From the NCBI GenBank assembly GCA_018268895.1, contig JAFDVP010000001.1:1116001-1180000 (forward strand): a DNA stretch of 64,000 nt. Reading direction: 5' to 3'. Source of the stretch: Acidobacteriota bacterium. Lineage in GTDB: Bacteria; Acidobacteriota; Terriglobia; Terriglobales; Acidobacteriaceae. Below the pieces are notes generated by a model. It saw only the letters and a program-made list of their open reading frames with translations. It did not search any database and was not told the origin of the DNA. Both the position numbers and the translations under genes were made by a program. Shown here one piece after another: positions 27,932 to 40,287 of this stretch; position 1 is the stretch's first letter; the number at the start of each line of letters is the position of its first letter.

Positions 27932-28644
27932 GGATCGCGATCGTCGCTGCGCTCCCCGGCGAGTTGAAACCGCTTGTGCGCGGATGGGAGAAGCATTCCT
28001 CCGGGACGAAAGGTGTCTCCATATGGAAGTCATCTCAGAACGGTGACGAGCTGATCGCCGTCTGCGGAGGCATGGGCGCCTCCGCGGCCACGCGCAGCTT
28101 CGCCGCAGCCGAAATGCTCGGCGCTCCCGATTTGGTCTTGTCTGTCGGCTGGGCCGGCGCGCTCGATTCAGGAATGCGCACGGGCCAGTGTTACATTCCC
28201 TCTGCGGTGGTCGACGTCCAGACCGGTGAACGCTTCCAGATGGCCGAGGGAGGCCGACAGTTGCTGCTCGCAACCACTCCACAGGTCGCTGACAGGGATG
28301 AGAAGCGAAGGCTCTGGCGCAGCTATGGCGCTGCACTTGTCGATATGGAGTCCGCAACGATCGCTCGTCTTGCGCAGATTCGCCAGATTCCGCTCTGCTG
28401 CTTCAAGGCGGTCTCCGACGGCCCCGACGCACGCCTGCCCAACCTCAATCGCTTCATCGACGGGCAGGGGCAGATGCGGATGGCGTCGTTCCTCGCCCAC
28501 GTCGCCCTCCAGCCACGGTTCTGGAAACCCTTGGCCAGACTGGGAAGAAACAGTGGCCTGGCCGCCGATGCGCTCGCGGAGAAGATAAACAAGTTCCTGC
28601 TGGAAAAGAACGTCCAGCGAACAAACAGAACGGGAGCAGTCTAG
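27928..28644 (+). CDS. hpnG: Adenosylhopane nucleosidase HpnG
   Basis: Phosphorylase/nucleosidase-like enzyme that removes adenine from adenosylhopane, giving ribosylhopane. 238 residues with the MTA/SAH-nucleosidase fold: IAIVAALPGELKPL at the N-terminus, VLSVGWAGALDSGM in the centre, VDMESATIARLAQ (purine-site Glu) and AVSDGPDARLPNLNRF (catalytic Asp region). The ATG overlaps the hpnA stop. This completes the hpnH-hpnG pair for C35 hopanoid side-chain synthesis. Confidence 0.93.
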   Translation: MRIAIVAALPGELKPLVRGWEKHSSGTKGVSIWKSSQNGDELIAVCGGMGASAATRSFAAAEMLGAPDLVLSVGWAGALDSGMRTGQCYIPSAVVDVQTGERFQMAEGGRQLLLATTPQVADRDEKRRLWRSYGAALVDMESATIARLAQIRQIPLCCFKAVSDGPDARLPNLNRFIDGQGQMRMASFLAHVALQPRFWKPLARLGRNSGLAADALAEKINKFLLEKNVQRTNRTGAV

Positions 28645-28647
28645 AGC

Positions 28648-29727
28648 TTGAGCGACGAAACTATCGCAGTGCCTTCCACCATGCGCGCCGCCGTCTATCG
28701 CGGCATCAATGACGTCCGTGTCGAAACGATCTCCGTACCTGAGATCGGCCCCGGAGAGGTGCTGGTAAAGATCCACACCTGCGGAATCTGCGGGACCGAC
28801 CTCAAAAAAATCCACACCGGCTCACACTCCGCTCCCCGCGTCTTCGGACACGAGATGGCCGGCACCATCGCGGCTGTCGGCGAAGGCATCACGGGCTTCA
28901 AGGTCGGAGACCGCGTCATGGCCTACCACCATATCCCCTGCGGTGAATGTTTCTACTGCCGCAAGCACACCTTCGCCCAATGCGAGACCTACAAGAAGGT
29001 CGGCTGCACCGCAGGCTTTGCGCCCTCGGGCGGCGGCTTCGCCGAATACATTCGCGTAATGGACTGGATCGTGCGCCGAGGCCTGGTGAAGATCCCAGAC
29101 GGCGTCCCCTTTGAGCAGGCGGCCTTCATCGAGCCGGTCAATACCTGCTACAAAGCCATCGACATGCTCAACCTGCAAACGGATGAAACTGTGCTGGTCA
29201 TCGGGCAGGGGCCGATCGGGATCCTGCTCGCCGCACTGGCCAAGCGAACCGGAGCAACCGTACTGACGAGCGACCTCTACCCCGAGCGCCACGCCGTCGC
29301 GGCAAAGTTCGGTCTCAACCACCCTCTCGACGCCCGTGGTGACGTGGTGGCCGCAGCAAAAGCCGCCACCGAAGGCCGAGGCGCCGACGTTGCACTGGTC
29401 GCCGTGGGAGGCAACGCCCTGATCAAGGTGGCAATGGATGCCATCCGTCCCGGTGGCCGCGTCATGCTCTTCGCCGCTACGCAACACGGCGAAGCCCCGT
29501 TCGACCCCGCTGCTGTTTGCATGGACGAGAAGACGCTCATGGGCTCCTACAGCGCCTCCGTTGCCATCAACGACGACGTCGCACAGCTAGTGCTAGAGGG
29601 CTACAACGAAGGCTTCGACCTGACACAGCTCATCTCGCACCGCTTTTCAGTCGAGGACGCCGTAGCCGCCATCGATCTGGCCTCAAACCCACAGCCCGAT
29701 TCGATGAAGATCGTCATCCAGTCCTAA
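28648..29727 (+). CDS. Zinc-dependent medium-chain dehydrogenase
   Basis: MDR-superfamily alcohol/polyol dehydrogenase. Catalytic zinc ligands appear in TCGICGTDLKK and GHEMAGTIAAVGEG. The structural zinc loop is CGECFYCRKHTFAQC, and the Rossmann motif GQGPIGILLAALAKRTGA. 359 residues from a TTG at 28648, three bases after hpnG; an internal ATG at 28681 is an alternative. Because it continues the hopanoid run without a gap, it may act on a hopanoid side-chain intermediate, but that is only inference; a sugar or threonine-type substrate is equally possible. Confidence 0.85.
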   Translation: MSDETIAVPSTMRAAVYRGINDVRVETISVPEIGPGEVLVKIHTCGICGTDLKKIHTGSHSAPRVFGHEMAGTIAAVGEGITGFKVGDRVMAYHHIPCGECFYCRKHTFAQCETYKKVGCTAGFAPSGGGFAEYIRVMDWIVRRGLVKIPDGVPFEQAAFIEPVNTCYKAIDMLNLQTDETVLVIGQGPIGILLAALAKRTGATVLTSDLYPERHAVAAKFGLNHPLDARGDVVAAAKAATEGRGADVALVAVGGNALIKVAMDAIRPGGRVMLFAATQHGEAPFDPAAVCMDEKTLMGSYSASVAINDDVAQLVLEGYNEGFDLTQLISHRFSVEDAVAAIDLASNPQPDSMKIVIQS

Positions 29728-29756
29728 TGTCCAGCCTGGGTGAAGATCGTCATCCA
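29706..29756 (+). repeat. 15-base direct repeat at the 3' end of the zinc dehydrogenase gene
   Basis: GAAGATCGTCATCCA occurs at 29706-29720, just before the stop codon, and again at 29742-29756. Both copies are followed by a TCC. It looks like a short local duplication. Confidence 0.6.
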
Positions 29757-29771
29757 ACAGTCCAGCGAGGT

Positions 29772-29825
29772 GTCATTCCGAGCGGAGCGCGAAGCGCATA
29801 GTCGAGCAATTCCCGCATTCCGCTC
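29772..29825 (+). repeat. Dispersed intergenic repeat, copy 2
   Basis: GTCATTCCGAGCGGAGCGCGAAGC, then an inserted stretch (GCATAGTCGAGCAA) and TTCCCGCATTCCGCTCG. Same family as 17776, 36363 and 40142, in the convergent gap between the dehydrogenase and the response regulator. Confidence 0.65.
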
Positions 29826-29872
29826 GCACCGGAACAAATGCCCGTGCAGGTCAACTCGCTGGGATCAACCCC

Positions 29873-31321
29873 TCAATCCCTATTGCGCTTCTTGATCTCA
29901 ACGTTGAGTCGTTTGATCTTCTGGTTCAGCGTCGACAGCGGAATGCGAAAGTGTTCCGCCGCCTCCGTCTGGTTCCAATGGCAGCGCTCCAGCCTGTCGG
30001 TAATGATGCGCCGCTCGATCTCTTCCATCAGGTCAAACAGGGAAGCGTCCGGCTGATGCTCCAGCATGCTCGCCGAGTAGCTGCTTCCGGTAAGCTGCGC
30101 CGGCAGAAGCTCCGGCGGAATCACCTTGCCGGTCGACAGCACGACGCCGCGCTCCATCGCGTTCTCCAGCTCGCGAACGTTCCCCGGCCACTCATAGTCC
30201 ATCAGAATGCGCATCGCCTCAGGCGAGAGCGTGCGTTCCTCCATGCCATTCTCGTTGCCATAGAACTTCAGGAAGTGCGCCGCCAGCAGCGGAATGTCCT
30301 CGCGCCGCGATCGAAGCGGCGGCAGCTCCAGCGTAATCACGTTGAGCCGGTAGAAGAGGTCCTCGCGGAACCGTCCGGCCTTCACCGCCTCCTGCAGATT
30401 GACATTGGTCGCGGCGATGATGCGGACATCGACCTGGATCTCCTGCGTCCCGCCCAGATGCATAAAGCGCCGGTCCTGCAACACCCGCAGAATCTTCGCC
30501 TGCATGTCCATCGTCATCGTCCCGATCTCATCGAGAAAGAGCGTGCCGCTGTTCGCAACCTCAAACAGCCCCTTCTTCGCAGTGACGGCAGAGGTAAACG
30601 CGCCCTTGACGTGGCCGAAGAGCGTCGACTCCAGCAGCTCCGAAGGCACTGCTCCTGTGTTGACCGGCACAAAAGGCCGTTCACGCCGAGGCGAGTTTCC
30701 ATGGATGGCCTTCGCGATCAGTTCCTTGCCCGTCCCGCTCTCCCCTTGGATCAAGATCGTCGAACGGCTGGGAGCGACCTGGGCCACCAGGTCGAACAGC
30801 TTCAGCATCGGCTCGCTCTTACCGACGATGTTCTCGAAGTTGTAGCGCTGCTTCAGCGTCCGCTTGAGTTGAACAACCTCTTCCTCGGCGCGATGCCGTG
30901 CAATCGCCGTGCGAATGTCGGCCAGCAGCTTTTCGTTGTCCCACGGCTTCTGGACAAAGTTCTCAGCCCCCGCACGAATGGCGTCGACCACGTTGCCCAT
31001 CGTGCCAAAGGCCGTGATCATGATCACGGGAAGTGTCGGGTACATCTCGACGATGCGCGGCAGAAGGTCCATGCCGCTCTCGCCAGGCAGCGCAAGATCC
31101 AGCAGTAACAGGTCGTACGCGCTGCGTGCAAGCTGGTCCATGCCGCTGGGGCCATCCTGTGCCAGCGTCACGGTGAAACCCTCAAGCGTCAGCATGGTGT
31201 CGAGCGACTCGCGAATACCCGCTTCATCGTCGATGATTAAAATTCGTGGGCTGCCGGCGATACGGTCGGCTGCCTTGTTCGAGACTGACTCCTGCGTCGT
31301 CTCTATCGTTGTATCAGGCAT
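29873..31321 (-). CDS. NtrC-family sigma-54-type response regulator
   Basis: DNA-binding transcription activator, partner of the overlapping sensor kinase. 482 residues. The receiver domain (about 25-140) has acidic DDE and phospho-acceptor Asp in LLLLDLALPG (near 72). The central AAA+ domain (about 165-400) has Walker A GESGTGKE and Walker B TLFLDEIG. The C-terminal Fis-type helix-turn-helix (about 435-475) reads NQTEAAEHFRIPLSTLNQKI. The sigma-54 contact loop is GAFTSA rather than GAFTGA. It overlaps the kinase gene by 8 bases. Confidence 0.92.
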   Translation of the reverse strand: MPDTTIETTQESVSNKAADRIAGSPRILIIDDEAGIRESLDTMLTLEGFTVTLAQDGPSGMDQLARSAYDLLLLDLALPGESGMDLLPRIVEMYPTLPVIMITAFGTMGNVVDAIRAGAENFVQKPWDNEKLLADIRTAIARHRAEEEVVQLKRTLKQRYNFENIVGKSEPMLKLFDLVAQVAPSRSTILIQGESGTGKELIAKAIHGNSPRRERPFVPVNTGAVPSELLESTLFGHVKGAFTSAVTAKKGLFEVANSGTLFLDEIGTMTMDMQAKILRVLQDRRFMHLGGTQEIQVDVRIIAATNVNLQEAVKAGRFREDLFYRLNVITLELPPLRSRREDIPLLAAHFLKFYGNENGMEERTLSPEAMRILMDYEWPGNVRELENAMERGVVLSTGKVIPPELLPAQLTGSSYSASMLEHQPDASLFDLMEEIERRIITDRLERCHWNQTEAAEHFRIPLSTLNQKIKRLNVEIKKRNRD

Positions 31322-34265
31322 GAATCGTCTTCCTGTCGGCCTCTGCTGAGGCCGGCGTTGTTACCGGGCGGCTGGCCGAGACAGGGAACTCAAGTTGGAA
31401 CGCCGTTCCCACGCCGACTTCGCTCTCGACGTGAATCTTCCCAGCGTGCTCCTGCATGATGCCGTAGCTCACGGCAAGTCCCAGGCCCGTGCCCTTGTGG
31501 CCGCCCTCCTGCGGTTTTGTCTTCGTGGTGAAGAACGGGTCGTAGATGCGATGCAGGTGCTCACGCTCGATGCCCGCGCCCGTATCTTGAATCCTCACCA
31601 TGACGCGCCCCCTGCTGCGGAACGTGGCGATACGGAGCGAGGCGTTCGGCATCCCGAACATGGCGTCCTTGGCGTTCAGCATCAGGTTCAGAATCACCTG
31701 TTGCAGCTTGCCGCGATTGCCGTGGATAGACGGCAGGTTCGGATCGAAGTTCGTCTCCACCCGAATCTGCGCCGTCTTCAACTGGTGCTCCAGCAGGACC
31801 AACGTATCGTGCAGCAGGTCGTTCAAATCGACGTTCGTAAATTCGCTCCCGCTTGTGCGCGAAAAGTTGAGCAGTCCGTTGACGATCTCCGATGCGCGGA
31901 ATGTCTGCTGCGTAATCTTCTCAAGCACCGGCGCAAGCCGCTCATCGTCACGCATGTGCTTGGTCAGCATCTGCGCGTAGCTCGAAATCACCGCCAGTGG
32001 CGTGTTCACCTCGTGCGCCACCCCGGCTGCCAGCAGACCAATCGAAGACAGCTTCTCCGACTGCGTTAGCTGCGCCTCCATCTGCAACCGGTCGGTAATA
32101 TCGTCGACCAGGATGATCCGCCCGATCGCAACAAAGTTCTTCGAGACCAGTGGAGCGATGGCGATGTTGGCCACCCGCACCTCGCCCGACGGAAGCGCAA
32201 GACGGAACTTGTACAGCGTGTGCGTGCCTTGTTCCTCGCGAACCTCGTTGAAGCGCGTGACAAACTCCGCGGGGAAGAGCGACGAGAGCGGCTGTCGCAG
32301 CGCCTCCGCGCGAGACTTGGCGAACATGACCTCCATCTGCGCGTTCCAGCTCTCCACCCTGTCTTCCAGGTCGACCGCGAAGATGCCGATGTTGATCGAC
32401 TCCACGATGTTCTCGTTGAACTCCTTCAGCCGCTCGAAGTCGGTGATCTTCTGCTCCAGCCTCCGATAGAGCTGCGCGTTCTGGATTGCGATGCCGATGT
32501 AGCCGGCCAGCGACTCCAGCACCTCCATGTCCTCGCTCGTCAGAAAGTCGCCATCGTTCGTGCGGCCCAGACCGATCACCGCAACTGTGCGCGTGCCCGA
32601 TCCCTCGCGGTTTGCCACACGGCACGGAAGATAGTAGTTCAAGTCCAGCCGGGCGGCGCTCAATCGCTGCGCCTCAGGCAGACGCAGCATCTGCTGCGGA
32701 TTTTCGAGGAACAGGTGGTTGTTCGCGCCGGGGCGATCAAAGTCGAGAAAGCGAACATCCAGCGACCGCAGCTCGACCGGCAACATGTTCGTCAGCCCAT
32801 GCGAGGTTGCCAGCTCAAACTCCGGCGAAGCCGACGGCCTGTCGTTCTCCACGGCAAGAAACACCGCAACGCGTGTGACCAGCAGCGCCTGCGGCAGCCG
32901 CTCCACGATTGAGTTGAGCAGCGCGCGCAGGTCGGTCTGCGAGTTCAGTCCGCGGCCAAACTCCACCAGCGTCTCGCGGTAGTCAAAGCGTTTCTGATCG
33001 AAGACCCTGTCCACACGCGCCTGAATCGCCTTCTTCAGCGGATCGAAGATCAACCCCGTAATGATGATTGCAATCAGGAAGCCCCACGTCCTCATGCTGG
33101 GCAGCCGCGTGTGCACCATCTCCGCCGTAATTGCGACCACGCCGAAGTACAACCCGACCAGTGCCGCCGTCGCCAGCGTGTACGTCACGCCGCGCTTGAA
33201 GATCAGGTCGACGTCCATCAGCCTGTAACGCACGATGGCCCAGGCAAACGTCAGTGGAAGGAAGACCAGCGACAGTCCAGCCAGCTTCGTCAGCACGCTC
33301 GGCACCGTGACGTCGGCCAGGTAGGGAATCGCAAGCAGCGTAAACGGCGTAATCGCCAGCAGCGTGCCTCGCGTGAGCCACTTCAGTTGCTGCCGCTCCA
33401 GCGCGCTCGTCTCCCGGCGATAGCGATACTCGAAGATCGCTGCGGCGGTCACGTAATAGAGCGCCATGTACCCCACCGAGAGCTGATCCAGCTTGTGACG
33501 CAGTATCTCCGTCGCCGACCAGTACTCGATCGCCCAGACCTGCAAGCCCACCAGCAGTGCCCCGGGAAGATACAGCGCCACGCACAGCAGACGTCTGCGC
33601 AACTTCGCCGCTGTCGTCTCAGCGTTGGAAAAGTTGACTGCGAAGTGCAGGAACAGGGCCGGCTGTAGCGCCGCCGCCGCCATGTTGCCCCAGTAGATCA
33701 CCCAGTCGAAGGGATCCAGCTCCGTCGTGTACTTGAAGGAGTACAACACGAACGAAACCAGGCAGAAGACGTAAAAATGCGTCGCCTTCGGCGCCGTCCA
33801 CCGCCTGAAGAGCACATAGATCCCGATACACAGGTAGACCAGCGCAATGAAGCGCAGACCCTGATTGATCGAGCGGTCCGTCGGCTCAAGAATGACCTGG
33901 ATGTCGAGCTTGGTTGCGTCCTTGAGCCCGTCAACTCCAGGCGCTGGACGCAGAATCGAGTAGGTGGCATGGGCCCAGATGCCGCTCCGGAACATCTCCC
34001 GAACAAAGGGAGCCGTGCGCGTCACCGGTCTCTCGTTGATCCCCACCAGTACATCGCCGGTACGAATGCCCCCCCTGTCTGCGGGCGATCCCCCGGGAAC
34101 ATGTCGAGCGACCAGACCGCCGGAGCCCTCGATCCACGAGACGCCGTCCGTAGGAACCTCAAAGCCGCTCTCGCGGTTCAGGTTCAGCATCGCAAGTACG
34201 CAGGCTCCCAGCGTCACAACAGCCAGGGCCACTGCCAGGATGCGTGTTTGGGCGGCGTTCTTCAT
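31314..34265 (-). CDS. PDZ-containing multi-domain sensor histidine kinase
   Basis: 983-residue membrane sensor kinase paired with the downstream NtrC-type regulator. Order: an N-terminal membrane helix (RILAVALAVVTLGACVLAML), and a PDZ-like domain (about 45-110, ARHVPGGSPADRGGIRTGDV). Several membrane helices follow (about 130-400), then a GAF-like region (about 440-590) and a PAS domain (about 605-720). HisKA has its His in AAGVAHEVNTPL (near 748), and the ATPase shows NLMLNAKDAM and GTGLGLAVSYG. The PDZ would be periplasmic if helix 1 spans outward. No strong ribosome site seen. Confidence 0.9.
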   Translation of the reverse strand: MKNAAQTRILAVALAVVTLGACVLAMLNLNRESGFEVPTDGVSWIEGSGGLVARHVPGGSPADRGGIRTGDVLVGINERPVTRTAPFVREMFRSGIWAHATYSILRPAPGVDGLKDATKLDIQVILEPTDRSINQGLRFIALVYLCIGIYVLFRRWTAPKATHFYVFCLVSFVLYSFKYTTELDPFDWVIYWGNMAAAALQPALFLHFAVNFSNAETTAAKLRRRLLCVALYLPGALLVGLQVWAIEYWSATEILRHKLDQLSVGYMALYYVTAAAIFEYRYRRETSALERQQLKWLTRGTLLAITPFTLLAIPYLADVTVPSVLTKLAGLSLVFLPLTFAWAIVRYRLMDVDLIFKRGVTYTLATAALVGLYFGVVAITAEMVHTRLPSMRTWGFLIAIIITGLIFDPLKKAIQARVDRVFDQKRFDYRETLVEFGRGLNSQTDLRALLNSIVERLPQALLVTRVAVFLAVENDRPSASPEFELATSHGLTNMLPVELRSLDVRFLDFDRPGANNHLFLENPQQMLRLPEAQRLSAARLDLNYYLPCRVANREGSGTRTVAVIGLGRTNDGDFLTSEDMEVLESLAGYIGIAIQNAQLYRRLEQKITDFERLKEFNENIVESINIGIFAVDLEDRVESWNAQMEVMFAKSRAEALRQPLSSLFPAEFVTRFNEVREEQGTHTLYKFRLALPSGEVRVANIAIAPLVSKNFVAIGRIILVDDITDRLQMEAQLTQSEKLSSIGLLAAGVAHEVNTPLAVISSYAQMLTKHMRDDERLAPVLEKITQQTFRASEIVNGLLNFSRTSGSEFTNVDLNDLLHDTLVLLEHQLKTAQIRVETNFDPNLPSIHGNRGKLQQVILNLMLNAKDAMFGMPNASLRIATFRSRGRVMVRIQDTGAGIEREHLHRIYDPFFTTKTKPQEGGHKGTGLGLAVSYGIMQEHAGKIHVESEVGVGTAFQLEFPVSASRPVTTPASAEADRKTIHA

Positions 34266-34511
34266 GGGCCTTCAATCAACAAATATGCACCTGACGTGCC
34301 AAACGTGCTAGACAGTAGCCGCAAGGGTTCGACGCAATCGGGCCGTGCATGATTCTATGAAAAATCATATCGCATTCTTTGAATCACATATTGTTCAAAC
34401 CATGGTAGCTACCAGAAGTCAGCGTCTTAATCACTTCATAAGCCTCTGCTTCGAGTCGACGATTTGCAATACAAATTTTAGACGGCCGAAATATTTCAAT
34501 TAGCGCAGAGC
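34266..34511 (-). other. AT-rich upstream region of the sensor kinase gene
   Basis: 246 bases, clearly more AT-rich than the surroundings, without a plausible ORF. It contains an ATGATT/AATCAT inverted repeat (34349-34368) and several runs of A or T. It presumably holds the kinase/regulator promoter. I looked for a sigma-54 -24/-12 motif reading leftward and saw none. Confidence 0.5.
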
Positions 34512-35219
34512 TCACACGCCGCTACCCGGCCCAAACATCTCGCCGAGCCATCCACGCATCGCGTCTTGCATCTTGTCCAGCTTCGGCCCGGGAGACGACG
34601 CGGTCCCCTGAAAAAAGTGCTCCGCGCCTTCGACCCATACCAGCCGCTTCGGCTCCGCAGCCTTTAGCAGCATCGGTTCGACAGCTACCCGGGGGCCGTA
34701 CTGGTCCTCCGTTCCGCTGATAAAGAGCTTTGGCTGGGTGCAGTTTTCCAGAAACTCGTAGCTGTAGCTGCGCCCCTCGGCACGGTAGGGAACCCCAAGT
34801 CCAACGATCCCCAGGACCCGAGGGTCGCCGCACCCAGCCTGCATCCCCACGAACGAGCCGAACGAGAACCCCGCAACCAGCACCGGAAGTTGCAGCTTCG
34901 CGTCCAGCCAGTCCAGCGCGGCCTTTGCGTCTCCAACCTCGCCGCGCCCATGGTCGAACTCCCCTTCGCTCAACCCCACCCCGCGAAAGTTGAAACGGAG
35001 CACAGGCAGGCCCATGCCCGAGAAGACCTTCATCGCGTGATACACCACCTTGTTGTGCATCGTCCCGCCACCCAGCGGATGCGGGTGGCACACCAGCGCG
35101 GCATAGCGCGCATCGCCGCGGCCGCCATTCAGGATCGCTTCGAGCTTTCCTGCGGGACCGTTGAGGTCTTCGATGGCTTGCACGGAAGGTCGCACGGTAG
35201 AAGATATTGCATCCGTCAT
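34512..35219 (-). CDS. Alpha/beta hydrolase (dienelactone-hydrolase-like, COG2945 type)
   Basis: 235-residue cytoplasmic hydrolase. The nucleophile elbow is GFSFGS (Ser), the acid is probably Asp in SGTEDQYGP, and the catalytic His is in GAEHFFQG, in the expected order. The N-terminal signature CHPHPLGGGTMHNKVV is typical of the COG2945 group of small hydrolases. Substrate unknown. The start lies close to the divergent M20 peptidase gene (about 80 bases). Confidence 0.87.
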   Translation of the reverse strand: MTDAISSTVRPSVQAIEDLNGPAGKLEAILNGGRGDARYAALVCHPHPLGGGTMHNKVVYHAMKVFSGMGLPVLRFNFRGVGLSEGEFDHGRGEVGDAKAALDWLDAKLQLPVLVAGFSFGSFVGMQAGCGDPRVLGIVGLGVPYRAEGRSYSYEFLENCTQPKLFISGTEDQYGPRVAVEPMLLKAAEPKRLVWVEGAEHFFQGTASSPGPKLDKMQDAMRGWLGEMFGPGSGV

Positions 35220-35299
35220 CGTCTACTCAGTCTAGCGAGAAAAAGACTGCTCGCGTCCAGCATTACGGACATCGCCGGGCCATATCGTATTCTGAACCT

Positions 35300-36343
35300 A
35301 TGCCTGTTGACCCAATCCAGCTCACCCGCCAGCTCGTCGATATCGAATCCACGACATATCACGAGGGACGGGCCGGGGCCTTTCTGCATGAATACCTTCT
35401 CTCCCAGCGCTATAGCGTCGAGCGTATGCCTGTCGCCCAGCCCGAACTTGCCCTGACTCCCGGCGCGGGTGATGGCGAGCGGTTCAACGTCTACGCCGCA
35501 ATGGCCGGCACCATGCCCGACGTCGTCCTCTCTACTCACTTCGACACCGTGCCGCCATTCTTCGGCTGCACCGAGGACGACGAGTTTCTCTACGGCCGAG
35601 GAACCTGCGACGCCAAAGGCATCCTCGCCGCGCAGGTAGCCGCCGCCGACCGTCTCCGCGAGGCTGGCGTCAAAGTCGGCCTCCTCTTCGTCGTCGGCGA
35701 AGAGCGCGACTCCGCCGGCGCCATCGTCGCCAACCAGAACCCGCGCGGATCGAAGTTCCTCATCAACGGCGAGCCCACGGACAACCGCCTCGCCCTCGCT
35801 TCTAAAGGTGCTCTCCGAGTTGAACTGCGCGCCAAGGGGAAGATGGCCCACTCCGCCTACCCTGAGCTGGGAGACTCCGCGGTCGACAAGCTCGTCGAGG
35901 CACTCCACGGTCTTCTTGCCATGCCTCTCCCCGTCGAGCCTGACCTGGGAGAGTCCGGCGCCTCGACCATGAACATCGGCCTCATCGAAGGAGGCCGCGC
36001 CCCCAACGTCATCGCCGACAAGGCCGAGGCGCACCTTCTCATCCGCCTCGTCAGCCCTGCAGACGAGACCAAGCAAAACATCCTGAAGATCGTAGGCGAC
36101 CGCGCCGACGTCACCTTCTCGCTCGAGCTGCCATTTGTGCGCATGCGCAGGATTGACGGCTTGCCGACCATGGTCGCCAAGTTCACCACCGACATCCCCT
36201 CGCTCACCAACTGGGGCGAGCCCTTCCTCCTCGGCCCCGGCTCCATCCACGTCGCGCACACCCCCAACGAGAAGATCGCCAAAAAGGAGCTGCTCGAAGC
36301 CGTCGACCTCTACTACAACCTCGCCACTAGCCTCGTCGGATAA
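35300..36343 (+). CDS. M20-family metallopeptidase (ArgE/DapE-like)
   Basis: Zinc aminoacylase/peptidase of the ArgE/DapE/ACY1 group. Metal and catalytic motifs: STHFDTVPPF (His ligand and Asp), GRGTCDAKGI (bridging Asp), VVGEERDSAG (catalytic and ligand Glu), GEPTDN (ligand) and a C-terminal His in SIHVAHTPNEKI. The dimerisation domain carries HSAYPELGDSA. 347 residues from the ATG at 35300; the frame is open upstream to 35207 but that part overlaps the divergent gene's start. Specific substrate not determined. Confidence 0.87.
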   Translation: MPVDPIQLTRQLVDIESTTYHEGRAGAFLHEYLLSQRYSVERMPVAQPELALTPGAGDGERFNVYAAMAGTMPDVVLSTHFDTVPPFFGCTEDDEFLYGRGTCDAKGILAAQVAAADRLREAGVKVGLLFVVGEERDSAGAIVANQNPRGSKFLINGEPTDNRLALASKGALRVELRAKGKMAHSAYPELGDSAVDKLVEALHGLLAMPLPVEPDLGESGASTMNIGLIEGGRAPNVIADKAEAHLLIRLVSPADETKQNILKIVGDRADVTFSLELPFVRMRRIDGLPTMVAKFTTDIPSLTNWGEPFLLGPGSIHVAHTPNEKIAKKELLEAVDLYYNLATSLVG

Positions 36344-36362
36344 CTGTTCGGCTTCCACAGGC

Positions 36363-36402
36363 GTCATTCTGAGCGAAAGCGAAGAATCCCTGTATCTCTC
36401 TC
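36363..36402 (+). repeat. Dispersed intergenic repeat, copy 3
   Basis: GTCATTCTGAGCGAAAGC followed by GAAGAATCCCTGTATCTC. The closest match is copy 1 at 17776. Lies 20 bases after the M20 peptidase stop and 115 bases before dnaE. Confidence 0.7.
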
Positions 36403-36517
36403 GTTGTGTCACGAAGTCAGGAAGTAGCGACGCACCTCAACCATCCATGAACCCACACCGATACACCGGCTATTTGTGACGAGTTTTCCTCACTCGGTGG
36501 AGGCTTAACATAGAGCT

Positions 36518-40051
<3,534 letters not shown>

Positions 40052-40070
40052 CCGAACCGGTTGATACGAC

Positions 40071-40180
40071 GTCATCCCCAGCGAAGCGCGCCACCTCACT
40101 CACCGTGTCATTCCAGGCGAAGCCGCTCCTGCGGTATAGAAGTGTCATTCCGAGCGAAGCTGAGGAATCCCCGCATTTTT
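40071..40180 (+). repeat. Dispersed intergenic repeat, three partial copies in tandem
   Basis: GTCATCCCCAGCGAAGCG at 40071, GTGTCATTCCAGGCGAAGCC near 40105 and GTGTCATTCCGAGCGAAGC near 40142. The last runs on to GAGGAATCCCCGCATTTTT. The three starts are about 35 bases apart. The whole lies between dnaE and accA. Confidence 0.65.
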
Positions 40181-40287
40181 CTCCGGGGGACGCCGGAAAC
40201 TCCCCGGGTTGCAACTACCCCTGAACCCCGGCAAGACGCAAACCACCGGGAACGGTACAATCAAAGTCGAGAATTCCTGACTTCGAT

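Noticed and set aside
29951..31108. 385-residue plus-strand frame opposite the response regulator
   Set aside because: Arg/His/Leu-rich shadow; the minus strand encodes the regulator with complete motifs.
35216..36412. 398-residue minus-strand frame opposite the M20 peptidase
   Set aside because: Antisense shadow of a gene with clear zinc-peptidase motifs; no ribosome site or domain of its own.
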